From NCBI RefSeq assembly GCF_002099425.1, contig NW_018343985.1, forward strand, positions 1,001,001 to 1,065,000: a stretch of 64,000 nt of DNA, written 5' to 3'. Positions 1 to 11,394 of the stretch are shown here, one piece after another. Below the pieces are notes generated by a model. That model was not told where the DNA came from, ran no database searches, and was given only the letters and a program-made list of their open reading frames with translations. A program made the translations under genes and the position numbers. The stretch comes from Phascolarctos cinereus. Lineage: Eukaryota; Chordata; Mammalia; Diprotodontia; Phascolarctidae. Within the stretch, counting starts at the first letter, position 1. Each line of letters begins with the position of its first letter.

Positions 1-90
1 TTGTTCATTTTTTGTACTTGAAGAGGACCCATGACATCATGATTTGGGATTAAGGTTCAGTGTGTTTGACTGTGGCAGATCAGTTCAATG
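1..90 (-). mobile_element. 3' tail of a non-LTR retrotransposon, antisense
   Basis: Positions 1-85 are a near-perfect reverse complement of 548-631, including CATGACATCATGATTT and TGTGTTTGACTGTGG. It is an opposite-facing copy of the element tail at 339-633 and may continue left of the window. Where the tail would read on into coding sequence (about 89) a long microsatellite takes over. Confidence 0.7.
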
Positions 91-120
91 TGTGTGTGTG
101 TCTGTATATATGTATAAATG

Positions 121-172
<52 letters not shown>

Positions 173-209
173 TGTGTATGGAGAGAGAAAGAGAGAGAGG
201 GAGAGAGAA

Positions 210-266
<57 letters not shown>

Positions 267-272
267 TTGTGA
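89..272. repeat. Compound (TG)n / (GA)n microsatellite
   Basis: A TG/TA run to about 178 is followed by a nearly pure GA run to 262. The alternating purine-pyrimidine block next to a homopurine block creates several meaningless open frames on both strands. Confidence 0.98.
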
Positions 273-338
273 AGATGCCCTCAGTAGCTCCTACAGGGGT
301 CATTTAGAGGGATGAAGTTTTGCATTAGCTTTGTAATA

Positions 339-633
339 TCAATTGTGAGATGTGGGAGATAATGGCACAGGACCACCCAGCATGGTATGTCCATACTAAA
401 GAAGGCACTGTGCTCTATGAGCAAAACTGAATCACAGTAGCACAAAGAAAACACGAAATGCACAAATCTAGAAACATCTCTACACCAAGTGTTCCGACAC
501 ATATTTGTGCCCAACCTGTGGTAGAGCCTTCCGAGCTCACATTGGACTAATCAACCACAGTCAAACACACTGTACCTTGACCCCAAAATCATGATGTCAT
601 GGGTCCTCTTCAAGTACAAAAAATGAACAACAG
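339..633 (+). mobile_element. LINE 3' fragment ending in a C2H2 finger
   Basis: At 502-576 the plus strand encodes YLCPTCGRAFRAHIGLINHS followed by QTHCT: a perfect Cx2C-x12-Hx3H finger, then a stop at 592 and an AT-rich tail. This type of finger closes the ORF of some non-LTR retrotransposons. An upstream piece (AWYVHTKEGTVLYEQN near 380) lies in another frame, so the copy is broken. It is flanked by a 33-bp direct repeat (306-338 and 634-666, about 30 matches), taken as the target duplication. I cannot name the LINE family with certainty. Confidence 0.65.
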
Positions 634-789
634 AGAGGGATGAAGTTTAGCATTAGCCTTGTAAATTGTTTGCAAGTAGTATTAAATTCAGTTAACCTGC
701 ATAGAAAATACTATCATAGTATTCACATTCCCCATTGTCATATACTGAGTTATCTCTAATGTATCTATATATCTGTCTATATATATCTA

Positions 790-1385
790 TATCATCACCA
801 TCAATTGGGCAATGGCTAAATAAGTTGTGGTATATGATTGTGATGGAATATGACTATGCTATAAGAAATGATGAGCTCAACAATCTTAGAAAAACATGGA
901 TAGACTTTCATGAAATGATGAAGAGTGAAATGAGCAGAACCAAGAGAATGCTGTATACAGTAAAAACATTGTTTTCCGAACAACTTTGAGTGAATCAGTT
1001 ATTTTGACTATTATAAATACCCAAATTAACTACAAAGACATGTGAAGGAAGATGCCATCTTCTTCCAGAGAAAGAACTGAAAAATAGAATTATATATAGA
1101 ATGGTTTTACATATATATAAACACACACACACATACACACAAACACATACATACGTATGTATTTGTGCCTAACAGTAGCCATCTCTAGGGTGGGGAGGGA
1201 CAATGGAAGGGGAAAAAAAGGGGGAAAAAATGAAAGTCACATAATATGTTTATTATATATTTAAAAAGAATAGCGAGTGGTACAGAATACATTTGCAGTC
1301 TCATATACAATCATCTCTTTTTCTATTCTATGCTATGAAAATGCTTGTTTTATTTCTTAAGTTCAGAGTAAAATAAATACAATTT
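790..1385 (+). mobile_element. L1 3' end
   Basis: It matches the C-terminal ORF2 and 3' UTR pattern of marsupial L1: ATCAATTGGGCAATGGCTAAA, GAGTGAAATGAGCAGAACCA, TTCTTCCAGAGAAAGAACTG. The copy is degenerate and 5' truncated. An AC microsatellite sits in the 3' UTR near 1125, and TA repeats follow at 1406-1432. Confidence 0.8.
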
Positions 1386-1599
1386 TAAAAACTACATACA
1401 TATGTGCATATATATATATATATATATATATTATGTATATAATGTAATCGATTTTCCCATTTTGGAACCTATTGAGGGGGTGGCTAGTAAGTTCATAGCC
1501 AGAGACTAAGTATAGGGAAAATTGCTAATTTTTTTATTTTAAAAACATGTTTGTATGAGCATGTTTTCTCTATCTCAAAAAAATGCATTAAATGTTTCC

Positions 1600-2660
1600 A
1601 ATCTCTAGGAATGAGAATGTTTAGGAGTACAACTCGATGTTATCTTTGATCACAATTCTGTCTCATGATTTTAAAGTCATTGTGCTATTTGTGGTTGAAT
1701 TACTTGAGCCTATGTTGGTTTCATTTTATTTTGTTTGAAGTTGAATTATCTCATCTATACCAGCCCAGTTTCCTTAAAATTTATGCAGGTGATCTTCAGA
1801 TCTATTTATCTAGCCCTAACCTCCCTCCTGACTTTCAGTCTCACATCTCCAACTGCCTATTGGCTATCACAAGCTAGGTGCCCTATAGACATAAACTCAA
1901 CATGTCCCAAACTTAAACTTAACTATCTTCTCTAACACTGTCTTTTCCCTGGTACAGACACTTATTGCCTCACACTTAGACTATTGAAATAACCTTTTGG
2001 TTAGCTTCTCATCCTCCAACTCTCCCCACTGTAGACCATTCTTCACTCAGCTACCAAAGTGGTCCTTCTAAAGTGTAGTTCTGATGATGTCACCCCCAAC
2101 CCCGACATAATAAACTCTAGTATTTTCTCATTTCCTCCTGGATCAAATATTCAATCCTCTGAATGGTTTCTAAAGCCCTTCAAAACTTGGCTTCTTCCTA
2201 ATTTTCCAATCTTTTTATACCTTCTTTCCTTTATTTCCCTCTCCCTCCCATATCTTACATTCATCAATTTTGTCACTTTGGTCTTCTTGCTGCTTCTCTC
2301 ACAATATACTTCATTTTCCAGTTCCATTTTGTTGTATTCTCATTGGCTGTCTCTCATGTGTTGTAGAACGCTCTCCCTTCTTATCTCTACCTGCTGGCGT
2401 CCCTGGATTTCTTTAAGTTTCATCTAAAATTCCACCTTCTGCAACAAGCCTTTCCAAGCTTTTGCTTGGCTTTCCCTTGGACATTACCTGCAATTTGACC
2501 TCTGCATTTCTTGTTTGTGTATCTTTGTTTGCTGGTGATTTCCACACATAGAATGAAAGCTCTTTGAGGGCAGGAACTGTTTTCAAGTTTCTGTTTCCAG
2601 TGCTTAGAACATTATTCTACCTAGTAAGTAGTAAATGCTTGTTGACTTGTTGAATTGACT
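1600..2660 (+). mobile_element. L2 LINE, C-terminal RT region and 3' end
   Basis: A reading frame at 1665-1877 contains IYAGDLQIYLSS, the relic of the L2 reverse transcriptase YADD box followed by its usual DTQLYIS-like stretch. Further on come fragments of the C-terminal region and the standard L2 3' end (GAATGAAAGCTCTTTGAGGG, then a TAAATGCTTGTTGACTTGTTGA repeat tail). The Asp-to-Gly change in the catalytic box and many breaks show it is dead and old. Confidence 0.75.
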
Positions 2661-2983
2661 GGAAGACTAAGGTGTCCTGGTGGGCCTGAGAAGGGTAAAA
2701 ACCTAATCTGGAGTTTTGGGCCTAGCATAGAAATAAAGGGCTAAATTGAAGATTAACAGGCTCATCCTTTATCAAGGACATGTCTGCCCTGGGGAGTTTT
2801 AAAATTGAGTGGATTAATTTCTTCTGGGTTGGAGATATGGTGTCTAGAGATCTAATTTAGAAAGCTACTGTTGCTGTTGGGATGTGGGCAGAAGCAGGGA
2901 GGGTTATAAGATGCCTGAGCTGTCTAGACCCTGGTGATATTAGGCTGTGAAGATACTTAAAGCACATCATTCAGAAATCATAG

Positions 2984-3533
2984 TGATCTGAACCCTTAAT
3001 ATGAAAAGACCATGTCTTTGGGATCTGGACCCCAAAAAAGAAAAACCCTGGACTTTCCCACCTGGCCAAATCTTGGCATTCACCTGAGGCTATAATCCTA
3101 TCAACTGGCCTTTCACTGTGGCTATGCCCAATCTCACAATTCTGTTGTGTTACCTTCCAATTGCCCCTGGCCACTTCCATTCTCCCTCGGCCACATGGTC
3201 CAGGTCCCTGGCACTCTATTCACCCCAGTTTACTGGCCACTCCTATCTAGATCCTCCTTAGGACCCTTCTCCAGTCACCCCAGAGTACTTGGCCACTCTT
3301 GGATCCCTCCTACAGACTTTCTGTATATAAGATTCATCTTGTCTCCATTAAGATGCTCAGGTTCTTAAAATCTGGCCTGCTTGCATTAGCGATACAAATG
3401 CTTAGATTCCTTAAGAGTCGTGTTCTAATAAACCTTGTCTTTGGCTGAAAGAAGGCTTGGTTTGAATTCATTCAGGCAGGACCTGGTGTTGTGATTTTGG
3501 GATCACAGCACCCCTATCCTCTAAACCTCAACA
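2984..3533 (+). mobile_element. Solo LTR of an endogenous retrovirus (class I-like)
   Basis: A 550-bp block starts TG and ends CA and is flanked by the 4-bp duplication ATAG (2980-2983 and 3534-3537). It has a TATA-like TGTATATAAG near 3322 and an AATAAA-type signal near 3428. It is related to the LTR sequence at 30537-31725. No internal retroviral sequence is present; a fossil of moderate age. Confidence 0.75.
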
Positions 3534-3965
3534 ATAGGGCTAAAGATCTGTAGCTGGGAGGGTCCTTAAAGATCATCTAGGACAACCCCCTTCTGTTGTT
3601 GTTGTTGTTGTTGTCATCATCATTGTTCAGTTGTGTCTGACTTCATGACCCCATTTGCGGTTTTCTTGGCAGAGATACTGGAGTGGTTTGCCATTTCCTT
3701 GTGCAGAGAATTTTACTGATGAGTAGACTGAGGCAAACAGGGTAAAATGACTAGCCCAGTGTCACACAGATAGTGAGTGTCTGACTCTGGATTTGAAGTC
3801 AGGACTTCCTAACTCTAGGAGCAGCACTCTATCCAATGCATCACCAAGCTACTATGGTTTAAAAAACTGAAGCCCCAGATAAGTTAAGTGATTTAGTCAA
3901 GATCATATAGCCAGTAACTAACAGAGCCTGAATGTAGGCCAGGGCTTTCAATTCCACAACAAAAG
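3534..3965 (-). mobile_element. Old MIR-type SINE split by an RTE-tailed SINE
   Basis: Outer pieces (3545-3595 and 3858-3965) are an antisense MIR-like SINE (GATCATCTAGGACAACCCC then AAGTTAAGTGATTTAGTCAAG). Between them, 3596-3857 is an antisense SINE with an RTE-like tail (GTTCAGTTGTGTCTGACTTC at its 3' end) and a GTT repeat at 3594-3615. Confidence 0.75.
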
Positions 3966-4004
3966 GCATTTGCTGTCTATTCCGGGTGCTTTCACAGAAA
4001 TATT

Positions 4005-4545
4005 ACGTATTGCTCCTTATAGAACGTAAGCCTGTTGAAGGCCAGAACTAGTTTTTGTTTTTTCTCTGTATTTGTTTCCCTAGAACTTGGCACAGTACCA
4101 CAGTAAGTAGGCACTTAATAAACTCTTACTGAATTGAATTGAATAGAAGGGTTCTGAAATAGTCTTTATGAAATGAGAGAAATATGGTGGGTTTTTTTTT
4201 TTGGCCTTGGAAAATTTCTTTTCTAGTGTTTCTGATTCCTTAGTCACTTAGATAATGTGTGCTTCCTTCATGTACTCTATGTCAAAATCATGATAACAGC
4301 AATAGATAAACATCACCTGCTGAGCTCAGAGACTTCAATCAGTAATACACAGAGAAGGTTAAATGTTTGGTCATAAAGGCATTAACCTGACAAGTGCTGA
4401 ATTAAAAAAAAAAGTTTAATTTAGTGAACCCTGAAGACTCCCAGCTATTTACCAGCTGTGTGACATTGAGCAAGTCACTTCACTTTTGTGGGACTCAGTT
4501 ACCTTACCTTTACAAGAAGGGAAATAATCACCAAGTTCTCCAAGG
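4005..4545 (+). mobile_element. L2 3' tail (4005-4140) and MIR-type SINE (4425-4545)
   Basis: The first shows the L2 ending (GCACTTAATAAACTCTTACTGA). The second keeps the CORE motif CCAGCTGTGTGACATTGAGCAAGTCAC. Both are ancient. The 280 bp between them shows nothing recognisable. Confidence 0.65.
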
Positions 4546-6146
4546 GCCCTTTAATTTTGGAAACACTGATTTGATCAACTATTCACTCTTAGAAACTCCG
4601 ATTCGCAGCAAGACACCAGGTTTTCCCAATTAAAAAAAATGCTTAAAAAGCTTTCCTTCCCAGTACTGCAGGAGCCATGCAAATCAAGGGCTTCCTGGTT
4701 TTCTTGATGTAGCTCTTTTTCATTTTCTTCACAATGTATTTTTTTCCAGCTTTCAGATTTTTTTATATAGATTTCTTTATAAAAGATGACTTCTTATAAA
4801 GCACAGCTAGAAGTACAAGAATTTTTAAGGGAGTTGATTTTGTTAGTGGAAAAATATTTGAATTTTTACCATGGAAGGAAAATCATCACAAGATAAATTT
4901 ATCTGCTTTGTAATGTGGAAATGTCTAGAAATGGCTTGCCTTTCTTCCATGCAATATCCTTTGTGTTTCTTAACTTGGCTATTTATGAGTGCCTGTGCTC
5001 CGTGACTTTTAGCCTTTGCTTTCACAATTTCCATTTCTCTCATCCTATTTTTCTTTTAAATTATTTTGTGATTAGTGGTCTTGGGATTGAAAATGCTGCC
5101 TTGTCTCATTTCAAAACAAGCTTACCTGGGTTTGTTAGGATTACCACTTTGAGTGTCAAGGTATAAATGAAAGGAAAGATCTGTTCAAATAAATAAGGTA
5201 TTCTCTCTTTTTTTTTTCTTTCTTCTAGCTCCTTCAAACCCTCCTTAAGGCTTTCACACAACTTACTTGGTCCAGAGCAGGAGAATGCTTAAAAAGGAGT
5301 TTACATTGAGGTTTTAATTGCAATCTCTCATCTTTTGCCTGGCACAGAAAATAATTTTAAGCAAGTTTTATATCATCTCCACTGAAAAGTATTTATAGTC
5401 CAGAATGCAGTTCAAGACAAGTGACTCCCACTCCTGAGCTTTTTTGTTCTATATATTTCTTCCTCCTGTACTTTTCTCAAAATTCCTGCGGCTTGTCTAT
5501 CTAATCTTAGGAGAGTGTAAGTAATGTATATAAGAAAAATGGATTCAAATAATATCTTGTATCACGAGGATCTTGGAAATCCCTAGTTTTGGTTTCTTGA
5601 GTTATACTCCAGGGCATAAGTTGTTAACCCAAGGAAAGATTTCAAGGAGTCTGTAATTTAAAAAAATGATAGGTATAATCCAATATAAATGGTTTGTACT
5701 CATGTATTTTATTGTATTCATTCAAAAACATTAGTCTGAGATGGAGTACATGGGCTTCACCAGACTGCCACAGGGGTCCATGAAACACAAATAAATGTTA
5801 AGAGCCCATGCTCCAGCAGTTTAGGATACAGTACTGAGTGGAGTAGATGTCTCTGTCTCACTAATTGGGGTCATATCAGCCAGGTTGAGCTCTCTTCTAG
5901 CCACAATCTGCACATTTAATTTTCATTTCTATTAATATCACAAGTACATCTGACCCACATCTGTGGGCTTCCTAATCTATGACATGTTCAAAGAAGAACA
6001 ATAAGATATTACTGGTACCCTTCCCGTTCCCATCCCATTTTCTTGGCATTTATGGCAATTTTGTTTGCTTCACTTGTGGTTGTAGGTAATTGGCACCTCT
6101 GATATGGATGCTCCATAGAAAGGACCGAATGGCAGTGGATAGGAGA
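4546..6146. other. No recognisable gene or repeat
   Basis: AT-rich intergenic sequence with a few short open frames that lack homology or coding character. I see no identifiable feature. Confidence 0.5.
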
Positions 6147-6154
6147 GGTTAGTG

Positions 6155-6214
6155 CAGGGGTAGAGCACCTGTGGCCTCGAGGTCATGTTTGAGGCCACAG
6201 GTTCCTTACTCCTG
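6155..6214. mobile_element. 60-bp hAT-type MITE with 8-bp duplication
   Basis: The element is almost nothing but its terminal inverted repeats: it starts CAGGGGTAGAGCACCTGTGG and its reversed end reads CAGGAGTAAGGAACCTGTGG. It is flanked by perfect 8-bp copies of GGTTAGTG at 6147-6154 and 6215-6222, the duplication size of hAT transposons. The ends resemble those of mammalian Charlie-like hAT elements. Confidence 0.85.
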
Positions 6215-6604
6215 GGTTAGTGAGAGGGAGCATGAGTAACATAGAAACAAAGAATTTAAGAGTGGGGATTTCTGTTTATCTAGGAACAAAAGGAGGGGCA
6301 AGCAATAATTTTCTGTTATCTGAAGGAAGATATTTTATTTAAATAGGAGTGGTGGCCAACTCAAATTAATCATTTAACCAGGTTGCACACACACGTTATT
6401 TTCAGATTCTACATAAGAAGGAACGTCAAAGTTCCCAATTATTTAATAATTAACTAATTATCTAATAATACACGTGTGAAAATGGGCGAGTTATGTGATC
6501 TCTACCATCTAGACGTTGAAATCTTCATTGTGCAAGACATTGTTTGTATCTCATTTTTATTATATGCATCTTCCTGCCTCTTCCAGTTAAAGGTTAACTA
6601 GATG

Positions 6605-6607
<3 letters not shown>

Positions 6608-6678
<71 letters not shown>

Positions 6679-6710
6679 AGAAGAAGAAGGAGGAGGAGAA
6701 AGGGAGATAG
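6608..6710. repeat. (GA)n microsatellite
   Basis: A pure GA run of about 68 bp is followed by a GAA/GGA-rich purine stretch. Confidence 0.98.
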
Positions 6711-6714
6711 ATTG

Positions 6715-6835
6715 AGAGATCATTTATTAAATTACTTACTATATGACAAGCACCATGATAAACTTCAGGATTGAAAATACAAGTAAAATAAGACTGTCCC
6801 TGTCCTTAAGGAATTGATAGTCTAATAGGGAAAGA
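6715..6835 (+). repeat. Unclassified marsupial interspersed repeat, head
   Basis: The order 'TTACTATATGACAAGCACCA ... ACTGTCCCTGTCCTTAAGGA ... GTCTAATAGGG' recurs at 36470-36560, 41520-41600, 46385-46475 and 51960-52025. It is one dispersed family whose longer copies are at 46375-47065 and 51940-53330. Confidence 0.6.
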
Positions 6836-7499
6836 AAATACAATAAGGAAAGTTGGAAAGGGGTGGCAAAGATTATGTACAAAGTGGCATGGCCCAGAAA
6901 CTGGGCCTGCAACTGGGCAAGACAAGGCCAAAGCTGGCCTACCAGAGCCTAATATGGCTCCAGATATGAGAAGAAAATATATTATCTTCATTCTTCACTG
7001 AAGGGCTTTTGAATTTCTGGTCAAATAATTTATCACTTGGTGGCCAACCTCCTGTGAGTACCTACTTAACTTGACGAATCTGGTCCTTGATTCTATGAGA
7101 AGGTACTCCTTCGAGATCTTTTAGAGATGATGCTCAGAGGTGAGCAGAATACTGAACCATGATCTTTGAAAAACACTACAGAACTAGGAAGAGATGAAGG
7201 GTTTTTCATTTGAATGAAACAAAACATAACAAAACCTTTTTTCCTGAAACTTTTCCATGAAAGTGTGCTCCAGACATTATGAAGATATCAGTGCAGCATG
7301 TGGCCTGATGGTGTATTACCCTTTATTCTCTCTTCTATATGATCAGCCAATTTTCTTTTTTGATCATAGATTTCTTTGATAATATCTTTTATTCCCTCTT
7401 CCCCACGTAATCCCTTTTTATCATATATTGCAGTCTTTTTGTTCTCATCACGTAGTTCTTTTTTGCCCATTACGTGATCCCGAATTTCAGATCTTTAAA

Positions 7500-8010
7500 G
7501 GTGGTAGCAAAGCAGCCTGGTTTAGTGCATAGAGCACTGGATTTGGAATCAGGAAGACATGGGTTCAAATTCATACCTCAGATATTTACAAGCTATGTGA
7601 AATTGGAGAACTCAGCTTCTAAACCCCAACCCTCTACTACCCTCCCCATCACCTCCCCACCTTCCCCCATTCCTCAGCTACTTTTGAAGTAGATCAGGTG
7701 AAAATCTAACAAGTTAACAGCTTTGGTGCAATATGCTGGGGAAACAAAAACAAAGATTAGCAGCTCAGACCTTTAAGAATCTCATGTTCTTCTGTCCTGT
7801 GTGGGGATAGGGAAATACAACATAGGAACAGATAAGAAAACCTATATAATTGGAGAAAGTGTGGTGGGTGGGGAGGATGTCAGGGAAGATTTCCTTTAGG
7901 GAATGAAATCTGAGATAAATCTTGAAGAAAGCAAAGCATTTTAAGAGTCAAGGAACAGTTGGGAATGTAATTCTTACATGCCTGTGTGAGTGGGTGTACC
8001 TAATGGTCAA
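7500..8010 (+). mobile_element. MIR/MAR1-type SINE (7500-7650) and piece of the unclassified long repeat (7735-8010)
   Basis: The SINE keeps TAGAGCACTGG..TTGGAATCAGGAAGACATGGGTTCAAATTC-type order. The second piece matches the 'gaaggcttcctg..tgagataaatcttgaagaaagc' portion of the repeat family described at 46375 and 51940. Confidence 0.6.
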
Positions 8011-8107
8011 ATTGGGCTGGAATGTTCATGGAAAGAGAGTGATATGAAATAAAGGTGAGTAATATGAAATAAACTTTAGAAGAGGCTCAGGTTACAAGAG
8101 ATTGAAT

Positions 8108-8325
8108 TGGGTGCTATTAGGGGAGGCTGAGGCTGATGGATTGATTGAGGCCAGCAGATCTTAGCTACTGACTAAAACTGATTGGGTGTCTGTACTGTTT
8201 AGTAACAAAATGGTAAGTCCCTAATACTAGGGCACCACTAGTCTGCCTAAGAAGCAAATTGATCCAGGTTGGCAATGGAGAAGGTATGAAATTCCATGAC
8301 AATCAATGGTGAGAGTAAGTGGCTA
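8108..8325 (+). pseudogene. RN7SL: 7SL (SRP) RNA pseudogene
   Basis: 7SL is the RNA scaffold of the signal recognition particle. This stretch follows mammalian 7SL in order: GGGAGGCTGAGGCTG, then TTGAG..CCAG, then TGGGTGTC, then CACCA..TGCCTAAG, then CCAGGT.GG.AA.GGAG. That covers the end of the Alu domain and much of the S domain. The first ~40 bases are missing or unrecognisable and many substitutions are present; I estimate 65-70% identity by eye. It is therefore an old retrocopy and not a working gene. No clear A-tail or target duplication was found. Confidence 0.8.
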
Positions 8326-8707
8326 CTAGGCTTCTAGGAAGTCAGAATAGGGAGATAGGGAGATCCAGGCTGAAACTCATAGCAACACACATATTAAAAA
8401 GCAATGCACATTGACTCATTGTTTCCAATAATTTTTTTAAAATTAGAATTTTAATTTTCATTCAGAGTTAAAGAAATAAAACAAAGACTTGTAAAAACAG
8501 AGAAAAAAGAATTATACATTAAACTGTCTATTATATATATATCTCTTTTTAAAAAAATATGTAATGAATTAAATATGTAACATTCAGAGCTTCCATGCTT
8601 ATTCTTCTAGTTTTCCTCCCATCTTCTTTAGTTTGCATATAATTTTAACAAAGTCTAACAATTTTGGTTATGTGATTTCTCAAACCACAAGCAATCAACA
8701 AACATTT

Positions 8708-8990
8708 ATTAAGCAGCTGGGTGGTACAGTGTATAAAGAACTGGGCCTGGAGTCAGGAAGACCTGAGTTAAAATTTCATCTCAGATATTAGCTGTGTGAC
8801 CTTAGGCGTGTCACTGAACCTCTGTTTGCCTCAGTTTCTCTACCTGCAAACTGGGAATAATAATAATAGCTTCGACCTCACAGGGTTGTTGTGAGGATCA
8901 AATGAAATAATCATTGTAAAGCATTTAGCACAGTGGCAGGCACATAGGAAGCACTTTGTAAATGTTAGTTACTAATATTATTATGTACTT
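8708..8990 (+). mobile_element. Near full-length CORE-SINE (MAR1-like)
   Basis: tRNA-like head (GCAGCTGGGTGGTACAGTG), CORE (AGCTGTGTGACCTTAGGC), CTCAGTTTCTC block, then the L2-like tail (GTTGTTGTGAGGATCAAATG, GGCACATAGGAAGCACTT) are all present in order. Confidence 0.85.
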
Positions 8991-9279
8991 ATTATGCACC
9001 ACATATTGTGTTAAACCCTAGGGATAAAAAGAAAAATCAAGACCTAAACTATAACACATTAAAATCAGTAAAGCAGGCCCTGGAGGGTGGTGAGAGCTGG
9101 TCAGGCCTGCAAGAATGACAGCTTTCTGCTTGTCAGTCACAGAGTGAAGGATGGACTTACAAAGCTAGTGAATTACAGTTTTGTGTCATCACCAAAGGCC
9201 ATGATGATGGCTTGGAATTAAATTTTGTTCAGCTAGGTAATAAGTCAAAGAAGTGCGTGATATGTTTCTGAAGGGTTAT

Positions 9280-9440
9280 GTCTGCATATACATGTATGTA
9301 TGCAAATATATATACATGTGTATAAACACACTCATATGTATGAATATATACACACATATGTGCACATATGTGTACATATACATATGCAACCTTTCCACAT
9401 ATACATATATGTTTATAGACAATGCAGTTCAATGTATGTA
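9280..9440. repeat. TA/TG-rich microsatellite
   Basis: Alternating purine-pyrimidine repeats (ATATACATGTG types). The open frames over it are artefacts. Confidence 0.9.
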
Positions 9441-9474
9441 TATATAAAGTTTCGTCGACTCATACGATTTCTGA

Positions 9475-9890
9475 GTCAGAAGACGCCTTAAGTGGGATCT
9501 AGCCCAATTCTTACTGGAACAAGAATCCCATCAGAAGCATGCCAAAAAGGGCTCACCTTGCCTTTGCTTAAAGACTTCCAGGGAAGGGAACTGACTCCCT
9601 CTTGATGTGGCCCATGCCACTTTGGGATAGATTCCATTTTGGGGAAGTTTTCTCTCCCCTTGCTTTGATTCTGAATTTGTTGGCTACCAACTTCTTCCTG
9701 TAGGTTTGGAGCTGGAAGAGATCTTAGAAGTCATCTAGTCCCACACCTTCATTTCACAGATGAAGAGAATGAGGTCCATAAATGTGGAGTGACTTGTCCA
9801 AGGTCACACAGATAATGTCAGAGCTGGAGTGAGAACCCAAGCTCTGTGACTACAATTCCAGCCCACTTATCCATTGCCCCAGACTGCCTC
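9475..9890 (-). mobile_element. CR1/L3-type LINE fragment (9475-9680) and MIR-type SINE (9700-9890), both antisense
   Basis: The first contains 'GCCTTTGCTTAAAGACTTCC ... GAACTGACTCCCTC', the reverse of the CR1/L3 C-terminal region; a related copy is at 57985-58245. The second has 'AGCTGGAAGAGATCTTAGAA ... AAGGTCACACAGATAATGTC', an antisense MIR-like SINE. Confidence 0.65.
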
Positions 9891-10059
9891 TAAGACCTAT
9901 TCCTCCTAATGTTGATCTCTTAACACTCAAATGAGCTTCAACCAACCTGGAATATTTACTTAAAATAAATATTTGGCAACAATACAGGAAGGATCATTGT
10001 ATGTACCTTAAAATTTGTTCTCTGCTTTTTCTTCTTACATTCCTCTAAAAGGTTAAAAA

Positions 10060-11370
10060 AAGTCCAATATGGAAATATATTTTCTGTGACTTCACATGTA
10101 TAATTGATATCACATTGTTTGCCTTCTCAGTTAGTGAGAGAAGGGGAGGAGGGAGGGAGAGAATTGGGAATCAAAAGTAATAAAGAATATTAAAAAAATA
10201 ATAAAGCAGAAAGGTTAAAAAAAGATATATGTAAAATTTTATTTTGTAATTAATGCTCACATTGGCTAATTTTGTGACAAGGGCATGGAGTAAGATGTCC
10301 TGTTCCTTTCTTACCTTAAAAACAACAACAACAACAACAACCGTGTAATAAAATACATTTAATAGATAACACTTAGTGTTGTACTCTGGACCTCTTATCA
10401 CTCTTTATTCTGGGCTATTAATGAATTGTTGTCCTATACTTTCTCCTTCCTTACATCTGTTTAGAAGAACTACTGTGACATTAGCTGCCTTATTTGAAGC
10501 TTCATTTTGAGGAAACGTGAAGTTAAAATATTTAATAATAATTTGGTGTATAAAATAATTGTTGAGAGAATTTTATATTTTCTGCTGTATTCTTTTCTCC
10601 TTAAGGTTTTTAATTTTTATTATTGTAATGCAGAGCATTCTATTTTTTAAAACTGTTTCAATTACATTAAATAACTAAATCCTAATTAAAAGATAAGCAC
10701 ATTAACTAATCATTGACCCAGTGATGCCATTACTACGCCTATACTACAGAGAAATCAAAGAAAAAGGAAAAGTATGCATATGTACAAAAATCTTGATAGA
10801 TCTTTTTTGTAGTGGTAAAGAACTAGAAACTGAGGGGGTATCCATCAACTTGGGAATGACTGAACAAATTACGGCATATAAACACCATTGTTCTATGGAA
10901 TAAATAATGAAAGGGATAGTTTTAGAGAAACCAGAGAGAAACTTACGTGAAATGGTGCCAAGTGAAGTGAGCAGAACCAGAACAGTTTATATAACAATGA
11001 CATTATAAAGAAAAACAGCTTTGAAAGAACTAGGAACTCTCATCATCAAAAAGATTTTCTGGGTGACTCCTGATAAAACATCCTTCCCAATTCCTGACAG
11101 AGAGATTAAGGACTGTATGAAATTTGAAACATATACTTTGGGGACATGGCCAATATGGGAATATCTTTGGCTTGACTGACTATCTATCTATCTATCTATC
11201 TATCTGTCTATCTGTGTCTATACATCCATCCATCCATGTAACTATTTAGCTATCTACCTAGACAGTGGTTACATGTTTTATTTTCCTTTTTTTCCCTTCC
11301 AAATAGGGAAGAGGAGGGATAATAAGTTGCTATTGTAGTTAACTGAAAATGAAATCAAACAAGAAATGTA
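10060..11370 (+). mobile_element. L1 3' UTR piece (10060-10200) and L1 3' end (10690-11370)
   Basis: The first has GGAAATATATTTTCTGTGACTTCACATG..ATAATTGATATCACATTG-type order, the marsupial L1 3' UTR. The second covers the ORF2 C-terminus (ACTATGGAATAA, AAGTGAGCAGAACCAGAAC) and 3' UTR with a TATC microsatellite near 11180. Between them AT-rich sequence with no identification. Confidence 0.75.
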
Positions 11371-11394
11371 GGCAGTAAATTTACATGAATTCAA

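Noticed and set aside
44-315. Overlapping open frames of Cys/Val and Arg/Glu repeats
   Set aside because: They are translations of the TG and GA microsatellite and exist on both strands.
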